Shown: piece after piece, positions 11,921-24,040 of the stretch
Numbering within the stretch: the first letter of the stretch is position 1
How the letters are laid out: each line of letters begins with the position of its first letter
From: Galeruca laticollis
Taxonomy: Eukaryota; Arthropoda; Insecta; Coleoptera; Chrysomelidae
Reading direction: 5' to 3'
Assembly: GCA_963921935.1 (NCBI GenBank)
Contig: OY998175.1
Coordinates: 289,486,246-289,550,245, forward strand
DNA length: 64,000 nucleotides
The notes under the pieces: generated by a model
Databases searched by the model: none
What the model was told of the DNA's origin: nothing
The model's input: only the letters and a program-made list of their open reading frames with translations
Made by a program: the position numbers and the translations under genes

Positions 11921-13035
11921 ATGGACAAAGGATTATGTGACCTGAAAGTGACGGAACTAAGAGCACAACTGGAAAATCGTGAGTTGGAAACGACCGGTAA
12001 GAAAAGAGAATTAGTAGAAAGACGAAAGTGGCACTGGAAAATGACGGCTTTGATATAGAAACAGTTTTATCTAATGACGAAGCTTCCACCTCAATCTAGT
12101 CAATTTCTGCCACGGATGAGAAGATTTCAACTAATGTGAAGAAAGATATTCCTGCAATGGACGAGAAGATTTCTCCAATGAAGAACGATAAAAGTAGTGT
12201 AGGACTTCCACTGATAAATCTGCCGATATCCTATTAATGAAAAAATACATCGCCGCTGACGTTGAAAATGAAATTTCGTCTCTAAAATCTGAAATCGAGA
12301 ATAAGATGTCAACGATGGACGAGAAAATCGAGAATAAGAATACAAGGATAGACGAGAAGATTGAGAATAAGATGACAACGATGGACGTGAAAATCAAAGA
12401 GTTAGAAAAAAAGATGACAGACATAAGAAATCGAGACGCGCCAGCAGAAGAAAAGAAGACCGAGCAAACAAAACCTTGCAAGCCAGAAACATACCCTAGT
12501 TAGAAGACATTGGTAGTTTTACCCGAGTCAAGGCCCCAGCGTTCGATGGGAAAATGTCATGGTCCAATTATGTGAAACAATTTAAAGCAGCCGCTAGAGT
12601 GAATAATTGGTCCGATAGAGAGAAGGCTTTGAGGAGATTCCTTAGATGTACTACAGACGATATCACTTGAAGAAACGGATGACTCCGAGCAGCTGAAGAA
12701 GAGGTTGGATATGCGATATGGCCACGAATATCTAGAGCACTTGTACCAATCCCAGCTGAAGGACCAAGGCAGAAACGTGATGAAGCCCTTCAAGAGAATG
12801 AAGTGGACATTGCCCGATTAGTTCGATTCGCTTATCCATCAGCACCAGAGAACATGATGGAATATCTGGGCATCCAGGCCTTTATCGATGGCTCACGTGA
12901 CCCCGATATGCAGAGGACGCTTCGTTTAGCCCATCCCAAAACATTAGTTAACGCATTGACAGCTGCTTTTGAATATGAAGCACCAACGAAGGCTTCGGGA
13001 TATGACAAAATTAGGACCATCCAAGAAGAAGATTT
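11921..13035 (+). pseudogene. gypsy family A gag with SAP-like N-terminus (copy 2)
   Basis: From the ATG at 11921 the frame reads MDKGLCDLKVTELRAQLENR and then GKKRELVER. This fits a SAP motif (a helix-loop-helix DNA-binding fold: two amphipathic helices around a Gly, then 'REL-x-ER'). After a frameshift, a lysine/glutamate-rich coiled coil (12237-12430) is built from the repeated phrase MDEKIENKM. The capsid region follows: NNWSDREKAL, then LEHLYQSQLK, VDIARLVRFAYPSAPENMME and HPKTLVNALTAAFEYEAPTK. The frame ends in the PLE junction at about 13040. Several frameshifts make it nonfunctional. Confidence 0.8.
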
Positions 13036-13394
13036 ATCTGTTCATGGACAACTTCATATTGTGGGTTTTTTAAATTACATTTCATTTGATGCCTACCTGA
13101 TATTTAGTAGTTATTTTTGGCTAGACCAAGAAGTGACCTAACTTGTGATTGACTTAATATATGTTTATAGAAAAAAGAAGAAGATGTGATAATACAAATA
13201 TTGAAGCTCAGATATTATTAGCCCTATGGTGATATCCTGGATATCATCCTGGATATAATTTTTCCAATTAAGATCAGTATAACTGTGCAATGATATAGAA
13301 AACCAGGAAAACTATATCTGCTGATCTTTACAATGATCACTTAAGACAGTTTATTAGTGGAGAACTCCCTAGATTTAACTGTTCATTGTTAACT

Positions 13395-13850
13395 TCATAT
13401 TGTGGGTTTTTTTAAATGTCTTCTAATTTCCAATTTTTCAAGAAAATCCAGTTCTCGTTTCTTTTCACAAATATGCAGCACTTCTAGTTCTGTGTTAGGT
13501 GTCAGTGAATGATAGGTGTCAAGTAGATGTTTTGCGTAGTGGGACTTATCTGGTTGTTTCAATCTGTATGCTCGCAAGTGTTCACTGTATCGGATTTCAA
13601 AATTTCTAATGGTCTGACCCAAATAGACAGCATTACATTCTAGACATTTGAGTTTATATATACCTACTTTCTTCAATTTTGGTATTTTTGTTTTTACATT
13701 TAACAATTTTGTACTAACGTTACTTCCTGTTTTGAAAGAAATTGTTGTATTCGTTGCTAAAGATATCATCTTTGAAATATTATTAGAAATATTTTCTGAC
13801 GAATTGAGAATTAGAAGACATTCAAGAAACCCACAATATGAAGTTGTCAA
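13395..13850 (-). pseudogene. PLE1 GIY-YIG endonuclease domain (truncated)
   Basis: This is the C-terminal endonuclease of a Penelope-like retroelement, which nicks target DNA to prime reverse transcription. The motif reads GIYKLKCLECNAVYLGQT (Gly-Ile-Tyr ... Tyr-Leu-Gly), followed by NFEIRYSEHLRAYRL with the conserved Arg, and a His-rich stretch HYAKHLLDTYHS. The two Cys of CLEC fit the usual zinc-binding pair. The reverse transcriptase is absent, and the last residues HLKKPTI diverge because of a frameshift relative to the intact relative at 63.1 kb. Confidence 0.85.
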
Positions 13851-14187
13851 CGAACAGTTGAATCTAAGGAGTTCTCCACTAATAAACTGTGTTCTTAAGT
13901 GATAACTGTAAAGATCAGCAGATATAGTTTTCCTTGTTTTCTATATCATTGCACAGTTATACTGATCTTAATAGGAAAAATGATATCCAGGATATCACCA
14001 TAGGGCTAATAATATCTAAGGTTCAATATTTGTAATATCACATCTTCTTATCTAAGCTTCAATATTTGTAATATCACACCTTCTTCTTTTTTCTATTAAC
14101 ATATAATAAGTCAATCACAAGTTAGGTCACTTCTTGGTCTAGCCAAAAATAAGTACTAAACATCAGGTAGGCATCAAATGAAATGTA

Positions 14188-14245
14188 ACTTCTGTCATTC
14201 TGGCGATGATATTGATTTATCGAAACAATTGTCAAGTTTTTAGAA
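14188..14245 (+). ncRNA. hammerhead-like ribozyme remnant (PLE1)
   Basis: Same architecture as the better copy at 56620-56675. Here the core reads CTGGCGA (14200-14206) instead of CTGACGA, so the invariant A6 is G. The hairpin GATA/TATC, GAAA (14222-14225), palindrome ACAATTGT and GTC (14231-14233) are retained. Probably inactive. Confidence 0.5.
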
Positions 14246-14335
14246 TTTTCAACAATTTTTATTATATTGTGGAATTAGCTAGAAACAGTGAGTCTCATCT
14301 TAAACAATCATTTTCTTGTTTGAAAATCGTTGAAT

Positions 14336-14650
14336 TTACAATAGATGTTTAAAATGACCTCCATCGACGTCGACACATAATTGCAAGCGATCTTCAAAGG
14401 AGCGACATTTGTTAACACATTTCTGTTTAAGTTCATAAATTCATTTCTAATTCTTACCTTCATATTTTCTTCAGTTGTAGGAGGAGTTTTATCTTTTATA
14501 TAGCTTCAGAAAAAAAATTCTAGCTTGTTTAACTCTATAGATAATGGTGACCACCTTATAGGTCCTCCCCTTCCAATCTATATTCCAGGAAAATTATAAC
14601 TTAGAGGTTGCCTTACCAAGTTTTTGCTAGAGAAGAGTTTTTGCTGAGAG
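14336..14650 (-). pseudogene. mariner transposase C-terminal fragment
   Basis: On the minus strand the block QPLSYNFPGI, then IGRGGPIRW, then TPPTTEENMKVRIRNEFMNL, and finally DGGHFKHLL with a stop at 14336, matches the C-terminal half of the DD41D mariner transposase at 1.5-1.96 kb. At least two frameshifts are present. The N-terminal half is missing; a LINE begins directly upstream. Confidence 0.75.
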
Positions 14651-14654
14651 TGCG

Positions 14655-16783
14655 ACGAGTAATTTTGTTGATAGTCGTATTCTTGAGAACTGGAATACTG
14701 TATATGGAATTTTGGATACCAATCTAGCTTTTGATAATTTTATGAGTATTTTTATGCATTGTTTCAATATTCATTTTCCACTGTTGAAAAGGAAACTAAT
14801 TAAAAATAATAAAAGGTGAATAGACAAAGATGTACAATGTTCTAGCAATAATTTAAAAAATCTGCATGCATTTTATAGACAATTTCCGCGACTACGGCCA
14901 TACTATAATTTACAAAAGAAAAGAACATGTAAAACGTTTACAAACAACAAGGAAAATATATTATCAAACCATAATTTCATGTTCGGATAATCCAACAAAA
15001 AGTGCATGGAAACTAATAAATGATTTTACTGTGAATAATGAGCGTAAAAAAGTTATTTCATTGTATAATAGCGATAATGTAATAATAGATAATCCTACTC
15101 ACGTAGCTAATATGTTCAACATTTTTTAACAATGCGCCACAGGAAATGGTGTCGAAAATTTCACTTACCGGATCGATTGGAGAACAACTCAATTTTAATT
15201 TTAATGAATCAAAAATACCCAATGATACCTTTCGTGTGTGTCCTTTTAATCAGGAAGAATTATATGAACTCTTACATGCTAAACTTAAAAATAAAACATC
15301 TTGTGGTTTCTTTGAAGTACCAGCATTCTTGATTGAAAAAATATTGCCATTTATAATATCCCCACTGACATATTTTGTCAATCTTTCCTTTTCGAATGGA
15401 ACTTTTCCAGATTTGATCAAAACTGGAATAATAATTCCGATATTTAAGGAAGGAGATTCTAAACAGGTTAGAAATTACCGTCCTATAACTATTCCTTTAT
15501 ATTTTCAAAAATTTTTGAGTATAGCTATCTGAAAAGGCTTAATGCACACCTACAGCTAAATAATACGGTTGTGCAAAACCAACACGGTTTTCAAACTGCA
15601 AAATCAATTAACACCGCAATACATTCTTTTTATCAAGAACTTACAAATATGATGGAGTCGGGTAAGTGTCCTGTTGGGATTTTTTGTGATCTGAGGAGGG
15701 ATTTGACTGTGTCGATCATAACATCTTAACTATGAAATTGTATAATATAGGAACCCAAAATCACTCACTAAATTGGATCACATCTTACTTAAATGCACGT
15801 AAACAATACGTGAGTTTACCAAAAATAGCAAAAAAAAAGTATCGAAACCTGTACATCACATTATCTAACATCAACAGTAGGAGTGCCCCAAGGATCAACT
15901 ATGGGTCCAATTCTGTTTTCAATTTATATAAATGACATTGTGTCAGTTAACTTATCAACTCACTTTACATTATATGCTGATGACACCTCGTTGTTGGTTT
16001 CTGATAAGTGTCAATCAGTAGTTGAAGATAATTGTAATAGTCTCTTGGCGGGTCTTTATAATTGGTTTTGCATAAATTCACTCTATCTTAATGCAGAAAA
16101 AACGCAAGCAATACAATTTCATCATAGACAAAAACAACTGCAGTTTGAAGATCTAAAAATTAATAATCAATCGATAAAGTGTGTCACTTATGTCAAATTT
16201 CTGGGCTTGCTGATCGACGAATGTCTTAATTGGAGTAAGCAATGTGAGGCAATTATTTCAAAGTTAAATTCCACTAATTACTTATTTACAAATCTAAGAT
16301 CTGTTCTTACAGAAAAACAAATGATTATGCTGTATCACGCACAAGTGGAATCCCGTCTGAGGTATGGTATATCTTTCTGGGGAATGTCTACCAATTCTAA
16401 AGACATATTTGTGTCACAGAGAAGAATAATTCGTTGTCTTTCGTCTAACTGGTTGTAGAGAACACTTTAAAAAATTGAAAATATTAACGTTGCCCTGTTT
16501 GTATATTTCAGATGTTTGTGTTTTCATATATAACAACATATGTGATTTCAAAACTAACTACCAGAAGCATAATATCAATACAAGACGCTGTAATAATCAG
16601 TATTTGACTTTTCCTAAAAGTAATATTACTTTCAAATCCCCTCCTATAATGGGACAACGACTTTTTAATAAATTGCCATTATATATTAAATCAAGTAAAA
16701 CAATAAAATCATTCAAAATTTTACTCAAATCGTTTTTAGTAGATATGTGTTTTTATTCAGTCGATGAGTTTTTAAATTTGTAA
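14655..16783 (+). pseudogene. LINE reverse transcriptase (frameshifted)
   Basis: The reading frame is split by frameshifts near 15130, 15530, 15700 and 15880 and a stop at 16456. Blocks recognised in order: pre-RT region ENWNTVYGILDTNLAFDNFM; fingers, with GIIIPIFKEGDSKQVRNYRP; palm motif A around 15690 (FCDLRR, with the catalytic Asp region FDCVDHN in another frame); motif B MPQGSTMGPILFSIYINDI (15883); motif C LYADDTSLL with the catalytic YADD at about 15970; thumb VKFLGLLIDECLNWSKQ; and a C-terminal tail ending LPLYIKSSKTIKSFK. The spectrum fits the jockey/CR1 group. Confidence 0.85.
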
Positions 16784-16965
16784 GAACTTTGTGTATATTA
16801 TCCTATATTTTTCACTATGCGTTATTTTCACTTTACTTTTAGGCTGTACTAGTTTGTTAATTAGTTAGGTAGTTAGATTAGTTTCTACGAAAACTGTTGA
16901 CGAATTTTATACAAACTTTGTTTGTCATTAAAAAATTAAAGAATTTTATTTTATTTATTTTATTA
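14655..16965 (+). mobile_element. jockey/CR1-like LINE, 5'-truncated
   Basis: A non-LTR retrotransposon covering the region just before the reverse transcriptase to the 3' end. The 3' end is A/T-rich with an ATTTTATTTTATTTATTTTA tail near 16935-16962. It lacks the endonuclease and ORF1. 5' truncation of this kind is the usual outcome of target-primed reverse transcription. It abuts the mariner fragment on its left and lies just left of the piggyBac TTAA site at 16987. Confidence 0.8.
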
Positions 16966-16990
16966 ATGTTTTGTACACCAACAATCTTAA

Positions 16991-17007
16991 CCCTCCGGTA
17001 GTCGCGC
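16991..17007. repeat. left terminal inverted repeat of piggyBac 1
   Basis: CCCTCCGGTAGTCGCGC follows TTAA and is the exact inverse of 19399-19415. Confidence 0.92.
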
Positions 17008-17327
17008 GAATTTTTCTTTCAAGTTTAGTCGCGCCGGTGTCTCAGACCAGGTGGGAAAAAAAATATTAAATGATTTTTTAAATTTTTTATTTTGTAAGAA
17101 TACGGTAATATAATGAAAAATACACAGTTTTAGTGAATTTTTTTTATTAAAACTCATTTAACAAATGCTTAACATTGGTTTGAAAAAAAGACTCATAAAA
17201 AACATACATTCAAATATAACCCAACTAAAAAAAATGGCACATTCTATTGAGATCAGCAAAATTTAAAAATGGTAACTAAATGTATAGTGCACATATTATA
17301 ACAGAATAACTAGAGCCCCAAATATTA

Positions 17328-19126
17328 TTACTGTACTGCCCTGCAGTTCTGACAAACACATATAATATGCTCTAAACACATATAGGTACTGCACTTATAA
17401 CAATAAAATCTTGTTTTTCTATTTTTCCTCCATCCACAGGGGGAACATCTTCCAGGTGGTAACTGTCTATCTTGAAGGTCTCGTTCTTCTGTGTTAGTAA
17501 CTTCCAAAAGTCTGCACTTTAGTGTCCTTGGAAGATTGGTAAGAGTTGCTCTCCGTTTCAACTGAGGCTGGATCAGTACGTTTGCTATTTCTCTCAAAAA
17601 ATTTCGCCGACGTACATTTTTTTCATTGGGATTGTTAGCCTTGTATATAACCTGACTATTGATTCCTGCAACATTCAACATGGTGTAAAATATCACCATG
17701 GGCCATCTTCTACTATTACCGGAGCAATCATATGAAGCACACAACTGATCGACGACGTCGACACCCACTTTTGTCTCATTATATGTAGTAACAATTACCG
17801 GCTTACATTTCTCACCACTATCAGGGTCAATATCGTCATGGTGGTGCATACTGGATGTTAATAAAACATTTTTTCCTTTTTTAGGAATATATGAAACTAT
17901 TGTTAGATCTTCGGTGAAGCCAAACATACTTGTATAAATGGGGCGTTTAGTTGGTCTTGAAAATTCAATTGGAAGTTCTGTTTTATTTTTTCTCACTGCT
18001 CCAATTACAGTTATTCTGTAATCCTTTAGTAATTTTTCCACCAAAGGAATAGACGTGAACCAATTGTCCATGGTCAAGTTAATGCGTGAACCAGAAAGAT
18101 GTCTGCACATTCTTAAAACCAGGTGATAGGTTTTGTTAGAAAGTTTATATGGGCCTTCGGGTTGGGATCCCACATAGACTTCCAAATTGGAAGTATAAAA
18201 GACTTTCGCGTCACAAACTGCTATAATCTTCAGGCCGTATTTGTTAGGTTTCGAGGGTATGTATTGACGGAATTGGCATTTACCTCTAAACCCCGGAAGC
18301 ATCTCATCAATGGTAACAAACGCCGAATGATTATAACCATTCATACAATTTCTTACGAATTGGTCAAATATTACACGAATGGGAGCTAGTTTATCAAATT
18401 GTATTCGATTTATCCTCGTTGCTTTATCATCAAAACGTAAGCAACGTAAAAGGAATCGGAACCTTTTTAGGCTCATTGTAAGGAGAAACATTTCTATGCC
18501 ATACCCATCTCTCCTCCAAAGATCCTCAGCATTTGAGCGGTTGGAGTGACCAAGACCAGATAAATATAGTAGTCCTATAAAAGCCCGGATTTCAATGTTG
18601 TCCGTTAGACTAGCATCTCGGTCTCTTGAAAAATTTTCTTGGATGGACAATATGTATTTGTTTGTATTGTCAACAATAATTCGAATTATCGTATCTTCGA
18701 AGAAATAATTCCAAATTTCCTCAGCAGTCTTCAAATTTTTGGTTGCCTGTGTAGGCTCTGGTAAGCGAATAATTATATTATCCTGCCTTGTTCTTACAGT
18801 TTTTGGGCGTGAGGGGTGCTTTTTCCAACGCATGGTACCATTCTTGCCTACAAGAACAACAGTAAATTTTGGATAGTTATTTTAATTTTTGTCATATTTT
18901 TTACAATACCTATGTAGACAAGTGGGGAAATTGGATGCTCAACAATTTCTTCTGAATCAGAAATTTCTTGTTCAGAATCACTTTGGTGATTTACAAGTTC
19001 CACATTGTCCTGTTCCTCTTCATCTGATTCATCTTCGAAAACAATTTCTTCATTGTCACTATCACCTAGTCCTATATCATCCAGAAGATTTTGCAAATAT
19101 TCTTGGTCCTTTTCATAGCAAGCCAT
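17328..19126 (-). CDS. piggyBac transposase, two exons, intact
   Basis: Predicted exons are 19126-18910 and 18847-17328, separated by a 62-bp GT-AG intron (18909-18848, GTATTGTAA ... TTCTTGTAG). Splicing restores the frame across ...VYIG|KNGTMRWKKHP and gives 578 residues, close to the family's roughly 590. The N-terminus is acidic (residues 20-60). The catalytic Asp triad is present in FVTIDEMLPGF, LTMDNWFTS and VGVDVVDQLC. The C-terminal cysteine-rich zinc domain reads CSPCGWRKN ... CYKC ... CLEH ... CVCQNC. The enzyme excises and inserts the element at TTAA by a hairpin route. Without splicing, exon 1 runs into a stop at 18848, so the intron is essential to the model. Confidence 0.9.
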
Positions 19127-19398
19127 GGCTATAATTTAACATTTTTTTCTGAATACAGTGATCAAATAACATAAAAAAACAAAAAAATACCTTTTTACAA
19201 TTTTGTATCACAGCAGGTCGCGCCGGTCTCAGATACCCGAAATGATTATTTCTGTACACACATTCACCCAGTAACGACTGAAACACGACTGAAGGTCAAC
19301 TGTAACGATAGATGAAGGTACTGAAGAGCTCAACCGAAAATGACTAAAAGCCGATTTATTACGACGCAAAAAGTGACGACCCGGTCTCACAGACAGCG

Positions 19399-19415
19399 GC
19401 GCGACTACCGGAGGG
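19399..19415. repeat. right terminal inverted repeat of piggyBac 1
   Basis: GCGCGACTACCGGAGGG precedes TTAA at 19416 and is the exact inverse of 16991-17007. Confidence 0.92.
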
Positions 19416-20271
19416 TTAAGTACTCATGTATTTTGGTAATTCACCCAATATTAATCAATTATGCGTCAGACTAGATTTTTTCGTGTTTTTTTTCTTGAAA
19501 ATTATTTTTGGTTTAATAATTCCACCGTCAAACTAATGAAATTTCACCTAATATTTGTTTCAAATAATGTTGCTGGAACTATCATCAATAACTCACAAAT
19601 TAGGGCAATTAGGTATAGGGAATGCTTAACAAATAATAAAGTTCCATCCAATACCATTTGTTCAATTTTATGTGTTCGATAGACAGTAATATTAAGAGTT
19701 GTCATTTTTTGAAGTTTAGTTGTCATTAATTTTTATGAATTTTGTAAAACGGAAACCGTTGTTAATTTTTCAAAGTAATACAGTCCATTTTAATGTTTTT
19801 ACTGTTTGTCAAGTATTTCTTAAATAATCACAATTGAATCAGCAAATTAAAATAATAAACATTTTTGATCCATCGAGTCGGATACAAGTTTTGAAATTAA
19901 AAGTTCACGACGATTTTCTTCAAGCCAACACGTGGTGATTATCGATCCAAAGCGTGAAGTATCGAGATAATTCCAGTGGTCCAATTCAGGTTATTAACGA
20001 AGAGTTCCGATCTAGCGGTAACTACAAAAACAGGACCAACTATTTAGTACAATTCGGATTCAGGTCAGATTGTTCCTTTTACTCTTCTTTTTTGAGAAAA
20101 TTTGTTATTAGCATTTTTCAATCGAGTATTTGAAGACAATTTTCAAGCAAACTGAGTAATTGCCGTTCAATTTGTATACATTGAGACATAGGTTTGAAAT
20201 ATGATTTTGTAACGATTGGTCGGCGAGGTCTGCGACAGCAGGAATAGAACAGCGGCAGATATTGTCATTTT

Positions 20272-20272
<1 letters not shown>

Positions 20273-20338
<66 letters not shown>
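20273..20338. repeat. (TA)n microsatellite
   Basis: About 33 uninterrupted AT dinucleotides, bracketed by TTTTGACATA and TTGTGACATA, which are a near-direct repeat. Confidence 0.98.
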
Positions 20339-20341
<3 letters not shown>

Positions 20342-22428
20342 GACATATATATGTATATTCAGTACGTTAGGATGTCATATTTATAATTTATATATGTATA
20401 TACATATAGGTTATTAGCATTTATGTTATTATTATTGCATAGAAAAATTTATTATAATGATATTGTTTTATTTTCGTTATTGTATTTCTTCGGTGAGCAT
20501 GAGGTACTCTGTACACCCTTTGGATTCTGGCAGAAATTTTAACTCTTATCTCATATATTTTATCTATGGTTTTTTTTTATATATAATAGTGAACTTCAAT
20601 ATTTTACCTGGAGTCTTTATCTGATGCGCTTATGGATAAAATTCTCAATAAGATAGTCTACCTTGCATCTCACTCTGAGAACAGATGTTATGCAAATCAG
20701 TTGAAAAAGAAGTAAGTAAAAACATTCTTTTAGTGAACAGCTTTAATAACATAATAAATAGTATTGATCAGAAAATATGTGTATGACATTGAACAGAATA
20801 ATTAATTAATGAAATGCTTATATACAAATATACAACTGGGAAAAGAAATGAAAAACTTCATTCGAAAAAACAAAGGTAAGTACTATAGTTTGATTTACTT
20901 TTTATCAGATCTGTATTTTAAGCTTTAAATTAGTTTAGATGTTTTTTAATACTTTTCATAATATATCACAGATACAAATCTATGATAATAAATGTAATGT
21001 TAAAGTTGGTACCAACAATACGAAAAAACCACACTAACCTTTTAAAACCCCACTAGTTTCCTTCTTGAAATGCTGTCTTCAAAAAAAACCTGCCTTGCAG
21101 ATTTTCCGTCCAGGCGACGCTGTTTCTCTTCTAGGAGCCAATTCTTGATGTATACTACATATTTGATTATTTTCTCATAATTAGATTTCTTGCAATCTTA
21201 ATAATTCTTCTAGCAACTTTTTAATTAAGTTTAGTTCCAAGTTAACTTAATATTTGATTTGGATATTGTATCCAGTTTCTGTTCTTTTATAATAACTTAT
21301 TATATATCTTATTTTGTAGTTTATATGTAATTTCTTACTATTCACTGGATAGTTAGAACTTCATTTGCTACTTCCATTTCTGTTTTAGGAGTTTTTAAAA
21401 CATAATTTTGCTAATTTCATCTAAATTTTGTTATAATTATCGTAATATATCCTCTCTCATTAATCACCAAACATCTACTCACGCTTCCTCAATCAACAAC
21501 TTCCTTTTGTCTTTTTTCTGGTTGCTATATAAATTCATGTGTATGCTGATTTCCTATTTACTATCGAATTCTTAAGTTTTTAATTTTATTTAGTGTCTAT
21601 TTCTACATTCTTTTAATGATATTTCCTATCCATCGTAAGCTTTATTATTTATAAATATTATTTGAGTATTTTTATAATCCTATAAATGGTCTTAATTGTT
21701 TATATATTCAATATAAACATTTTATCTAAAACTACTTATATTTATAAAACTACAACATGAATTCAATTTAAGTTATGTCCATATCAATTTTTGAATATTC
21801 TTTATACCTCATTTATAATTCATTTACTTAAACGTTTCCTTATTATTTTTATTTTCATCCCTAAATAATAATATCAATAATTATATGACAACAAAAATTC
21901 ATATATTTTCTGACGCAATAAAGTTGAATTCTATGGTTCTGCTTCTTTTTTAAACTCTCGTGTAATTTATCTAAATTGCGATTTCTGACGTCCACGTCAA
22001 AATGAAATATAACCAAACAATTTCGTAGATGTTGAATGATTATGAAATAATCTGTTAATTTTAAAACAGCTGTTACTAATTGTTCAAATAATCTTACTGA
22101 ATATGCATTGCACGAGTCCTTTATTTGAGACGTTTATAATTATATGTTGATATTTACTATGTACAGAACTACATAAATGATTTCTAACTATGATGAATAC
22201 AAGGTAAGTCTTTTTTGTGGATTATCAATATTTCCTGTTAACAAATGTATAAATATCGCATTCTACCATGAACTGATTACTTTATCGCTAAATTCCCTTG
22301 CCTTGAGATTGTATATTAAACAGTTTTTCTTATATCTTATTATGTACATGTGAGAGTAAGATTTTCAATCATCTGAGCATCGTATATTTTCTCTTATATA
22401 TTTTATTTATACTTATCTATACGTTATA

Positions 22429-22450
22429 ATATATATATATATATATATAT
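22429..22450. repeat. short (TA)n microsatellite
   Basis: Eleven AT dinucleotides without interruption. Confidence 0.9.
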
Positions 22451-22630
22451 TTTGTTACTTCATATTATTCTTTATTCCTGCGTAATTATTTAATGTTAAT
22501 ATATTATTTCGGTTAAAGTGTTCCTTTCAAAATACGTGTGTGTAAGACAACCCGCAATTAAGCACTGATCACTCGACCTCTCTTCTGGTCGGCAAAAATA
22601 ACCCGGTGCATAACATCTTCGCATCAAGTT

Positions 22631-22650
22631 TGGCGTCCCAACGTGTGGCC
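22631..22650 (+). other. gypsy-type primer-binding site candidate
   Basis: TGGCGTCCCAACGTGTGGCC resembles the TGGCGCCCAACGTGGGGC sequence that follows the 5' LTR in many Ty3/gypsy-like elements. An open frame with a plausible gag start follows about 220 bp downstream. A related motif in reverse sits at 57718-57741. Confidence 0.45.
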
Positions 22651-22872
22651 AGAAGAATTGTTCGTGTATGCAACGTGTGCTAACTGTCTTAAAATTCTAA
22701 ACAGACACTGATCGGCTCGTCAGTACTATTTAGAACGTTTGTTGTTTCATTAACACTCCGTATTTCATCAATTCAGGAAATAATTTTGTAGGAATTTTCG
22801 GTAGTGACTATTGAACTAACTATTGTTTTATGTTATGTAATGAAATCAAGCCGTAAGAAGCAAAACAGAAAC

Positions 22873-23040
22873 ATGACAGATCCGATTCAGCAGATAGTAA
22901 TGTCACCCGACTTGTTGAAAACCCTCATTGAAAGCATTTGTATCAACATGAAAGATGATAATCAAACAGTCGTGAATGCATTTCTTGATATCAAAACTAT
23001 ACAATGGTACAGGGTATTGATGTTACTAGGAAATTACTAA
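22873..23040 (+). pseudogene. possible start of a retroelement gag
   Basis: From the ATG at 22873 the frame reads MTDPIQQIVMSPDLLKTLIE and then SICINMKDDNQTVVNAFLDI. No domain is diagnostic. Position relative to the primer-binding-site-like motif and the amphipathic composition suggest the N-terminus of gag. The frame is cut at about 22995, where unrelated sequence with a TACAGGGTATTG end motif begins. Confidence 0.35.
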
Positions 23041-24040
23041 ACAAGTGCTTATATCTTTCAAATTACCTCGTATAACATTGCAATACTTCATATCGCACAA
23101 ACAAGAAAATCGAGGGGAACAAAAAAATGTGGAAATATACAGGGTATTCCATTCAAAAAAAGATAAGTTAGGTTCATCCTGTCAATATGGGTGGCCCTGT
23201 ATATTTGAAAATATTTTCAAAATGTGGTCCTATATATGAATTACCTTTCATCTAAACAAAGTTTTTTCGAATCTCTCACCACAAGGGAGTAATTTGACTT
23301 CCTCGCACTAATGACGCACCCTGTATGCACTTTCACTCTATTCAAATATTTATCTGCAAATCTTTATTTAAACCATCGTATTTTGATATTATTTAGGCAC
23401 TATTCTTAAGTACATCTCTTTCGTTCATCACTAGGACGGAAATCATCAGAATATAAAAAATCGTAATACTGTTTAAATTCCCATTGATAAATGCGCCAAC
23501 TATAGTATGATAGCTATTCAATATCTCATAAAATTTTTTGGAAGACTACTAATACCAGCATGAGGTAGCCTAAATCTTCTGACGCGTTAAAAAACGAACA
23601 TTGGCCACTTTATAAATGTTAGCTGCCTTGAACAGAATTTTATTTTATGGAAAGACATTAATGAATTATGGAACGAATCTTTCTGAAAGATTTATGGTAA
23701 CTTACAACGTTTAAGGAAGTCAATGTGTCTTTCGCACGTCGAGATAAAATAACTGCGACTCTTTTATACATTTCGAATCTTGTACAAGTTAGTTAATGTG
23801 TGTTTCTCCAATTTTGAACATAGCGTCGGTAAAAGTGAACATGTTTTTGTAAAAAATTGAGATACTGAATTCTCATTTAATAAAAAAATTAAATGCTTCT
23901 ATTGTATAAAGTGGATTATAAATCATTAAATGATTATTAACTTTTATACACAGTTTAATTCACCAATTTGAAAAAAAAATAATAAACAGACTGATTTGTG
24001 TAATATAATTAACCAAGAACTTGGCAAAGGGTCAAAATAG
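23041..24040. other. noncoding; several TACAGGGT-type element ends
   Basis: Transposon-end-like motifs occur at 22999 (ACAGGGTATTG), 23139 (ACAGGGTATTCC), 23203 (GGCCCTGTATA) and 23315 (CACCCTGTAT), suggesting one or two overlapping small nonautonomous elements. No coding sequence seen. Confidence 0.4.

Larger units (their letters stand above)
13040..14300. mobile_element. Penelope-like element PLE1, inverted-repeat copy
   Basis: Two 3' ends of the same Penelope-like retroelement face away from each other. The left arm (13046-13420) is the 3' UTR in minus orientation; the right arm (13800-14300) is the last 35 codons plus 3' UTR in plus orientation. Between them lies a truncated minus-strand endonuclease ORF. 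Shared UTR landmarks are AGCCCTATGGTGATATCC, AACTGTGCAATGATATAGAA and GGCTAGACCAAGAAGTGACC. The same UTR recurs at 36.9-37.5, 56.3-56.75 and 62.7-63.1 kb. The left arm joins the gypsy gag abruptly. Confidence 0.85.
16991..19415 (-). mobile_element. piggyBac transposon, apparently complete
   Basis: This 2425-bp element is flanked by TTAA at 16987-16990 and 19416-19419, the target duplication expected of piggyBac. Its terminal inverted repeats begin CCCTCCGGTAGTCGCGC at both ends and match exactly for 17 bases. A subterminal GTCTCAGACC (17039-17048) has counterparts at 19217-19232 and, inverted, at 19383-19394 (GGTCTCACAGAC). One two-exon transposase gene fills the interior. I see no disabling change, so this copy could be autonomous. 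Confidence 0.92.
19420..22630. other. AT-rich noncoding, possibly LTR-like before 22630
   Basis: No gene recognised. The segment from about 20450 to 22630 is very AT-rich and ends exactly at a primer-binding-site-like motif, so part of it may be the 5' LTR of the element that starts at 22631. I could not find a second copy in this window to fix its left edge. Confidence 0.35.

Noticed and set aside
18123..18389. plus-strand open frame inside the piggyBac gene
   Set aside because: Antisense shadow of the intact transposase.
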